Both the position numbers and the translations under genes were made by a program. Of a stretch of 36,009 nucleotides of DNA, positions 29,790-36,009 are shown in pieces (position 1 is the stretch's first letter; every line of letters begins with the position of its first letter). The notes under the pieces were generated by a model that was not told where the DNA came from, made no database searches, and saw only the letters and a program-made list of their open reading frames with translations. Source of the DNA: Trachipleistophora hominis. Taxonomy: Eukaryota > Microsporidia > Pleistophoridae. The stretch is from positions 3,406 to 39,414 of the forward strand of contig JH993851.1 of assembly GCA_000316135.1 (NCBI GenBank), given 5' to 3'.

Positions 29790-31815
29790 AGGGAAATAAA
29801 AAAATGATTGCGAGTCTTGATTTGTTGATCAAGACATTCTTTGGCAGTAAGGCGAGTGATCAGAGGAGAGTGTGTTCCAACTACACTCGTCTCAGTTCTG
29901 CGTTAGAACAATGGCATATATGCTATGATTTAGAAATTCGTTCTTTCGTTAGTTCCCAAGTATCTTATGAGTACGAGTTGGTTGATCTTACGATCAGCGA
30001 TTTAAGTGACTTATGGATGATTAGATTTGTACGCGTTCGTTAATATGTAAAACGAATAATTTGTATAATAACCTGAAAAGATCTGTAGATAATCAGTTGC
30101 TGTCTTTGAATGAGCTGAATGTACCAGAACAATAACCTCATACCAAAGTATGTATCGTTTAGAACACCTTATTTAGAAATATTTAATTGCATCTATTTTG
30201 ATATATCGTTAATTTATTCGATTGATAACTTAACTGAGAAAGCATCTACAACGTTTTAAATAGTACCAAAAAATTTTTATATACAATCGAGTAATTTACA
30301 GTTCTTATACGGGAGGCCTGTTCAAAATTGAGTATCAAAAAATTATCATTTTAATGTTACACAGAGTGAGTCATTGATTAAATACAGATTAGTACTGGTA
30401 TGAAGATGATATATGGATATAACTTCTTTATTAAACAAGAGCGAAGCACGCATAGATTGCGGATAGTGCAGTCTAAGGGATTGGAAATTGATAATAGACT
30501 ATTCAAAGAACAAATATATCTTTGAAATTATCTATACGTATATTATTAAAGTAAATGTGTGTAAGTGTGATATATTTTGTGGTTGAAGTATACATTTAAA
30601 AGAAAAGTAGGTATTTATTTGAACATCATATGCATTAATCAGGAACATTTCGAATAATTAGTGATGTTTTATCTGCAAAATTTGTGACGACTTATTATTA
30701 TCTCTGCTTTACCATGTAAAAATATAATTTAGAGTGATATTTTACATTAAAACTTACTCTTGGTTGATTTTAGTTTTTTTAACTATAATTATTTCTACGA
30801 ATTTTCAACGTTCAGTAGGGGGTAAAAAATTAAATTAATATTCAGAGACACAATTTATCAAAATACCGGTAAATGATTGCTAAATGACATTAAAAGATAG
30901 GAATTATGTAACAACACATATTTTTTTGTTAATACTCGTAAGGTGAAATGTTTAATTTCTTTTTTGAACTGACCGATCAACTTGTTGGTTGTTTTGTTGT
31001 TAATATTGACGATAATGTTGATAATTTACTTGAAATACCTGATGAACAATTGATTTAAATGTTAAAATGATATCACATGCAATTCATTATAGAAATTACG
31101 TGTTAATTGTAATACTTCGTTCGCAAACCGTGCGGACGTGAAATGATTTATGAAAGTAAGTTTATTATGATTATACTTGTAGACGGTCATAATCGTTGAT
31201 TTAGTATTTGCTAGTAATCTTTTGGTATAGAGGAAGCGTGTAGTTTCGCCTCTTTTTCGTTTTTAGACCAAATATACTTTTGGAGTGAGATTGCCTGTTA
31301 GTTTTGATTATGGTATGATTGACAAATGAAACATCAATATATGAGTAAAGATTCTAAATTCTGTGCTAAAATAATGTTAACGCTCGGAATTATAATGCTA
31401 ACACACAGAATTTCTGCTTTGCTTCACAGTTTATTCCGAATTATTGTTACTTTCATTCTAAACAGGATATTTCTTTTAATTTATAATTGGAAAGATGCAA
31501 AAGCATACCTAGAAGACAACGTTTTAGCAACATGGTTTAAGGAGTATTGTTTTTCATATATATAACATTTATCAGTGATAAAATTTCGCTTGTTGTTCTA
31601 TAAATCCTTGTATTTCCAATATTTTAATATTTTCTCTTCACCTAATTTTAATTACTCTCTAATTAGAAACACCCATTTAGGATAAATTAGCAGCCGAGAG
31701 GGCAAAATCCTTTATAGTACAAATTAAAAACTATATAAATAAAATAAACGAGTTGGTATGTGATGGTGCATGCATTGTTAAACACAATAGAGCCTTATCG
31801 TTACAATTATTTTAA
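29790..31815. other. AT-rich spacer with two doubtful small frames
   Basis: An ATG frame at 29804-30043 (79 residues; ISDLSDLWMIRFVRVR at its end) begins 15 nt after the eS17 stop. Another at 31326-31565 (79 residues) is rich in hydrophobic stretches. Neither has a start motif or a recognised family. The second lies upstream of the ATG-less gene at 31816 and could be a detached N-terminal part of it. Otherwise nothing is seen. Confidence 0.4.
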
Positions 31816-32976
31816 AAAAGAATTGAAATCACGTCTGAGGTATTACCAATATTGAAAAATTCGTACCTTGCAGATATAAAAAATGTAAAACTTGTTCTGA
31901 TATATGTTAATGAACCAGTTTTGTATATTTATGATGAAAAAGCACGAATTATTTATTCTGATGTGGTTGAACAGGTAGAAACACCAAGTATAAAAGGAAA
32001 GTTGAACGATGTCTTTGAGTATTTCATTACCTCTCTCTTTTACGATCTCTTGGTTGGTGAGTTCAGCAATAAAGTGGTGTGTATGACTAGAGCAAATGAG
32101 AATGACGTCAATGTATCAGTTCTTATATCAGGTCTGGAATACGAGGAGGCGAATGAAATTCTTAAACGTCCAAGCTTGCTTGTACAAAAATACGTATTTG
32201 AAAATATGGATATTGAAACTGAAATACAAACAAAGAATGTAAAAGAGGAGGTCGTTGACGATAATGTGACAAATAATGACAACAGAGGTATAAATTGTAC
32301 AGAATCAGACGTAGTGGATGAAAAAGAAGAGCCTTTTGATGAGAATGACTCCTGCGCTGACAAAGAAAACATGAATGTCTCGGTAGAAAAGGAGAATTAT
32401 GGTAATATTGCAAGTAAACGTAGAATTGAAGAAAAGAAAATAGAACAAAACGAAGGAGAGTGCATACATGATGTAAAGGGGGAGAACGAAATTGAGAATG
32501 AAGTAAACGAAAGCCACACAATTGAGATGAGAGCGAGCGATGAAAACAGAAAAGATAAAAACAAGAAGAGTGTGTTTAGAAAGGTCCAAGATAAATTAAA
32601 AAGCTGGTTAAAGAAAGAAAAAGAAGAGGTTCATGAAACTGAATGGGAAGGAGACCCCGGTTACCTCATTTTTGGGTCTAAAAGTGGACATAGGGTTATC
32701 ATCACTAAAAAAATAAAATTGGAGAAATGCTTTTCTTTTGATACCAAAAAAGATTTAGAAATACTCGATGATCTCATCACAGACGAACATTTTTATGTAG
32801 AAATACAATCGCGTGTAAAGGTTTTCATTGTAAAGGAAGATGACATGAGAATATTTATGAATGCGAATGTATCATCAGATCAGGAGGAGTTTTTGGAAAA
32901 CGTTGAGAACCTTGGAAAGAAGATGGAAAAGGTTAAAGCGAAGAGAAACAGTGAGATAAAATCAGTTAATAATTAA
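31816..32976 (+). CDS. Unknown two-domain protein, no ATG start
   Basis: The frame is open from 31816 to a TAA ending at 32976, but the first ATG falls deep inside it, near 32083. Upstream codons are clearly protein-like, and a decayed paralogue downstream also matches this upstream part. I number residues from the TTG at 31852 (374 residues). Residues about 10-125 are a compact beta-rich domain (VKLVLIYVNEPVLYIYD, KVVCMTRANENDVNVSVLI). Residues 126-260 are a highly charged linker (KEEVVDDNV, EEKKIEQNEGE) ending in basic KVQDKLKSWLKKEK. Residues 266-340 form a second beta-rich domain (GYLIFGSKSGHRVIITKK, FYVEIQSRVKVFIVKEDD). The two domains may be distant copies of each other. The gene may have an unseen 5' exon, a lost start codon, or be a recent pseudogene. 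No family is recognised. Confidence 0.6.
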   Translation, partial: KRIEITSEVLPILKNSYLADIKNVKLVLIYVNEPVLYIYDEKARIIYSDVVEQVETPSIKGKLNDVFEYFITSLFYDLLVGEFSNKVVCMTRANENDVNVSVLISGLEYEEANEILKRPSLLVQKYVFENMDIETEIQTKNVKEEVVDDNVTNNDNRGINCTESDVVDEKEEPFDENDSCADKENMNVSVEKENYGNIASKRRIEEKKIEQNEGECIHDVKGENEIENEVNESHTIEMRASDENRKDKNKKSVFRKVQDKLKSWLKKEKEEVHETEWEGDPGYLIFGSKSGHRVIITKKIKLEKCFSFDTKKDLEILDDLITDEHFYVEIQSRVKVFIVKEDDMRIFMNANVSSDQEEFLENVENLGKKMEKVKAKRNSEIKSVNN

Positions 32977-33439
32977 ACATGATTATATTAATATTTCTGC
33001 ATTTTATTTGTGCATGTAGTATCAAAAATAGACCGCCATCAGTGGTCATCATAACTGTAAAAAACAGTTAAATTGTATACAGCAACTGATAATATAATCC
33101 ATCACAAAAAAACTGTAGGTTTCGTAACTAGATAGGGTGGTTTGATAATGAACGAATCAATAGAATCTGAAACGTTGAATGAATAAACAGTGGAGAAAAA
33201 TTTTAAGCTCAATACAAAACTATATTGTACTTTTTAATGCGTATTATTATGATTTTTACAGGCCGTTGTAATTTTACACAGGCAAGAGTTGGTTCAATAT
33301 ATGCATCGCTAGTCGTAAATTCGCATTTCACTATTTTATAATTGGTGAAAAGATTAGTATAAATAGTCAAAATTGTTTATAATCCAAAGCAAATGCAACA
33401 ACGCTAATTGGCTATATCTTTTATTAAAAGTAACAGAAT

Positions 33440-33522
33440 AATCTACCTGAATATCTCACCCCACACATTTTTTTGGTCTGCTAGGACCAAGCATGACCAT
33501 CTTCCTTTGGTTCATGGCGAAC
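33440..33522 (+). repeat. Dispersed hairpin-like element, reference copy
   Basis: The blocks are CTCACCCCACACA (33455-33467), the near-palindrome GGTCTGCTAGGACC (33475-33488), AAGCATGACCATC, and CCTTTGGTTCATGGCG ending at 33519. An upstream TTTTATTAAAAG is shared with several copies. About 250 bases earlier copies of the family have the same block order at 4190 and, on the minus strand, at 26086. There are no coding frames, no clear terminal repeats and no target-site duplications I could find. It may be a short non-autonomous transposon, a solo end of a larger element, or a small structured RNA gene. GGTTCANGG loosely recalls a Pol III B box, but no A box is convincing. Confidence 0.65.
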
Positions 33523-33737
33523 TAAGTACGTAGCTCGCGAAGCACCTTTACCTGCGCCATAAAAATAATAGAAAAACATACTGCAACCATAACATCGATT
33601 TCTATACTAAAATAATTTAATGAAGCAATGCAAAATTTTTTACTGTGTCAATAGTTAAGATGACAATGTACTATAGCACTTAAATATATTATTGGAATAA
33701 GGCGTTTTAATCTCTAGACTTTTTTTGAAGAAACATA

Positions 33738-33833
33738 TAAAATTAATTATTCAACATCCCACCCAACACTTATTTAACATACTCTTACTAGTGCATTAGC
33801 ACCTACCATGGCCTGTTCAACCTGGTTCATAGA
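33738..33833 (+). repeat. Dispersed hairpin-like element, copy with altered stem
   Basis: The blocks are ATCCCACCCAACAC, then GTGCATTAGCAC (33791-33802), which replaces the usual stem with a different but still self-complementary one (GTGC/GCAC). CTACCATGGCC and ACCTGGTTCATAG follow. The changed yet paired stem hints that the hairpin itself matters. Confidence 0.55.
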
Positions 33834-33929
33834 CTAATAAAGTTACGTGAATAAGTTAAATACAAAACAGCAATGAAGTTTATAAATAATGTAAATGAAT
33901 AACGAAGAATAGTCATGTGATTCAAGAAT

Positions 33930-34084
33930 GTATCGATATGATTTCAAAAATGATTAACCAAACTTTTGAGAATTTGATTAACAATCGAGTAGAGGCATAT
34001 ATGGATGATATAGCAGTCCATTCAGAAGAAAAACATGGATTGGCAGGGAAAGTTTGAAATCGGGCGTTAAAGAATAAACTACAA
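33930..34084 (+). pseudogene. Ty3/gypsy-like reverse transcriptase fragment
   Basis: The frame reads NQTFENLINNRVEAYMDDIA, then VHSEEKHGLAGKV, a stop, and NRALKNKLQ. In Ty3/gypsy elements the catalytic block is F-Q-x-L-M-N ... Y-L-D-D-I-x-I-x-S-x-x-x-x-E-H, followed by R-L-R-x-x-x-L. Here the catalytic YMDDI, the H-S-E-E spacing and the following L-K-N-K-L fit. About a dozen residues before YMDDI appear deleted. Stops lie at both ends and in the middle, so it is dead. A stretch at 34318-34419 (WFPMNEDVKTADKISYRVF) may be the later connection region (W-P-x-P-x-N-x-x-x-V-K...YYR-F), a weaker match. Confidence 0.6.
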
Positions 34085-34419
34085 TAATTCACAGCATACT
34101 ATATCATAGCTTCATATAAATATTTATATCATCTTTTGATAAAATTAAAGGTAAAAATATGAATGAAGAGAAGAAGGAAAGCCTAAGACGAAACGATATT
34201 TAGCAACATGCAAATTGATAACTACAAAGAGCAACGCTCAATGTCAAACTATATGAAGAGGATAGAAATCAATACGCCAAGGAACAAATAGGATAGTTTA
34301 TACTCGTAGAATGATATTCTACGTTAGGTGTTGTTATGTGGTTTCCAATGAATGAAGATGTCAAAACAGCTGATAAAATTAGCTACCGAGTCTTTTTGGC
34401 ATGTATAATCACTGCTTGA

Positions 34420-34979
34420 GATCACAAGAGTGTGGTTACTAATTCTTTTTTCAAATGTATATTAATTCAACACAGAAAGAAATGACATTCTATAAAACAC
34501 TTGTTATACATTGTGTGGTGATCGTCCTAAACTTGTAATATGTACAGACATTTGTAGAATAAATTCCTTACCAACTAAATATAAAATGCATATGCAATCT
34601 TGTTCTTAAGTTTAATCATAAATAACGTTAAGTTATGAATTTGTAGCAAATAACTTCCTGCATCAAGTGAGTATTTATCAAAAGCGTACACTAATGTTAT
34701 TATTATTTGGTAGAGAATAATAAAATAAATGAAAGAATAATCACTAAACTAGTTAATATATTGATTACAAATTGTGTGGATGAAACAAGTAAATGGTTAC
34801 GCCATTATCTCAATCATTTAATGCTCAATACCAAATATAGGAACAAAACTACTTTTAAAAGAACATGTCTTAAATCTAATGACCTACTAGAATTCACGAC
34901 TTCGCTCATTATAGATGTAAAAATTGGTAGATGTAGAAAAAGTTAATCAACTGACTATGTTGGTATTCAAAAGACGTAA
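34420..34979 (+). other. AT-rich stretch, possible further retroelement debris
   Basis: The ATG-less frame at 34707-34946 contains ETSKWLRHYLNHLMLNT, loosely like the W...L.....NT segment of retroelement integrases, but the match is weak. No gene is accepted. Confidence 0.3.
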
Positions 34980-35940
34980 ATAATGGATTTAGATTCGACC
35001 TATTAAATGAAATACTTAGGAAACAGAATAGTTTGAGAGAGTTTCTAATAAGTCATTATAGGCTTCTTTTAACTAAATAGCTGGAGGATTTAATAACAAC
35101 GCGATGTGTATGATTAGAACAAATGAAAACAATATGTATGTAGCAGTACGTTTAAGTTAGATACGAGAGGATGAATGGAACTCTCAAACGCAAAACTTGT
35201 TTGTATAAAGTGATGAGTTTAAAATATGACAGCGGAACGAAATCCTGAATATTGAGATTAGAAAAGAACATTACAGTGCAATAACATATATAATGATGAA
35301 AAATCATGAATGATGAAGCACTAGAAGCCAATGGCTGGTAACAGTTGAATCGAGAATAAATGTTGGAAGTGGACACACTAAAATCACGTGGAATAAATAT
35401 AAATGTGCATATTTAGAGATAAGTAGAACGATGTTGAATATGAAAGAAGCAAAAATTAAACAGTTAATATTGGAAATGATGATAAAAAATTAAAAGAGTG
35501 TTTCTAGAGGAGTTAAAATTAAGTCATAAAGCTATTCTGAAGAAATAACATGAGACGTGACATTTAATAGAGAAGAATTTTTGTTACTTAATTTCTTATT
35601 GACAGATAAATAAGATATTTTTATTAAATAATCAGAGATGGCGTTGTTGCTTAATATAGAAAGAAAAGTAGAAGTGATAGAAAGTCGTATTTTGAACGAT
35701 AGTTTTTACGAAAATACAATAATCAATAAAATATAGTGAAAGAAGATAGAAATAAAGATATTACTGATGGTAAATAAATATCAGATTTAAGAAAAGTTTT
35801 TGGAAACGTAGAAAAGCTGAGCGAGAAGATAATAAAATTAAGGAGAGGAACAACTGAGAAATTGTAAGTAAAAATAAGCAGTACTTTTTCAAGATACGTA
35901 TTTGTTGATGTAGACCGTAAGGGAGAACCATTAACATTCA
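34980..35940 (+). pseudogene. Decayed paralogue of the 31816-32976 gene
   Basis: Colinear nucleotide matches show this is a dead copy of the unknown two-domain gene. The GATGTGTATGATTAGAACAA region (from about 35103) matches 32078 onward, including the later CTTGTTTGTATAAA versus CTTGCTTGTACAAA. Bases 35496-35545 match 32570-32620 (basic helix before the second domain). From 35703 TTTTTACGAAAATACAATAA matches 32789 onward, and GTTTTTGGAAACGTAGAAAA (35796) matches 32888 onward. Stops and small indels break every frame. The linker is shorter than in the better copy. It continues to near the window's right end. Confidence 0.75.
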
Positions 35941-36009
35941 TTATCTTATAGATTCGGAGCTTATTATTATGGTATACAGACTTATTATATTATCTGTGAA
36001 ATAAGAAAG

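Larger units (their letters stand above)
32977..33929. other. AT-rich spacer with two dispersed elements
   Basis: No gene was found. It carries two plus-strand dispersed elements only about 300 bases apart (33440-33522, 33738-33833). Confidence 0.6.

Noticed and set aside
32040..32589. Minus-strand frames opposite the two-domain gene
   Set aside because: Ser/Phe/His-rich shadows of a Glu/Lys-rich linker, with no independent support.

Overview
The window looks like a gene-sparse, AT-rich stretch of a microsporidian genome (an obligate intracellular fungal relative). Four things support this. A ribosomal protein eS17 gene carries a 25-nt intron directly after its start codon (GTAAGT...CTAAT...AAG), a known microsporidian habit. 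Several genes have a CCC or GGGG triplet 6-7 nt before the ATG, next to AAATTT-like runs, as described for microsporidian promoters. The genes are eukaryotic and short, and most lack introns. The best-conserved protein of unknown function resembles a fungal domain family. The genus cannot be fixed from sequence alone. Most of the DNA is AT-rich intergenic sequence, and genes stand out by higher GC.

Layout: bases 2-739 are the 3' part of a BRCT-repeat protein gene. A two-membrane-segment protein of unknown function (3290-3937, minus) and ribosomal protein eL36 (7552-7833, minus) follow after long spacers. Next come a small unknown protein with a hydrophobic N-terminus (9491-9928, plus), serine palmitoyltransferase subunit LCB1 with a long acidic insert (11125-13044, minus), and a small GATA zinc-finger gene that needs a -1 frameshift in an A9 tract (15609-15862, plus). 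Then follow a membrane-anchored protein disulfide isomerase-like protein (18772-20247, minus) and a probable nuclear protein with two tandem copies of a fungal DUF8032-like domain (22331-23491, minus), which has a 40-bp minisatellite just upstream. After these come a ubiquitin-like/AN1 zinc-finger protein (27395-27793, plus), eS17 (29369-29789, plus), and an acidic-linker protein of unknown function without an ATG start (about 31816-32976, plus). The right end holds a decayed second copy of that last gene (about 34980-35940). It also holds debris of a Ty3/gypsy-type reverse transcriptase (33930-34084, perhaps extending to 34420).

The genes are mostly unrelated housekeeping or parasite-specific genes and form no operon or visible single pathway. 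LCB1 (sphingolipid synthesis) and the PDI-like protein both act in the ER; eL36 and eS17 are ribosomal; the GATA and DUF8032-like proteins may be nuclear regulators.

The spacers are not featureless. I see a family of dispersed elements with a short near-palindromic GGTCTGCTGAGACC core followed by CATGGCCAT and TTGGTTCATGG blocks, in both orientations and at least ten places. There is also a 12-nt-period array encoding an EELN/EEVN repeat, a perfect 12-bp inverted repeat, a GC-rich palindrome and traces of retroelement coding sequence. I found no tRNA, rRNA or CRISPR array. I see no clear evidence of a new multi-gene system. The strongest new leads are the dispersed hairpin-like element family, the duplicated DUF8032-like gene, the A9 frameshift in the GATA gene, and the intact/decayed paralogue pair at the right end.
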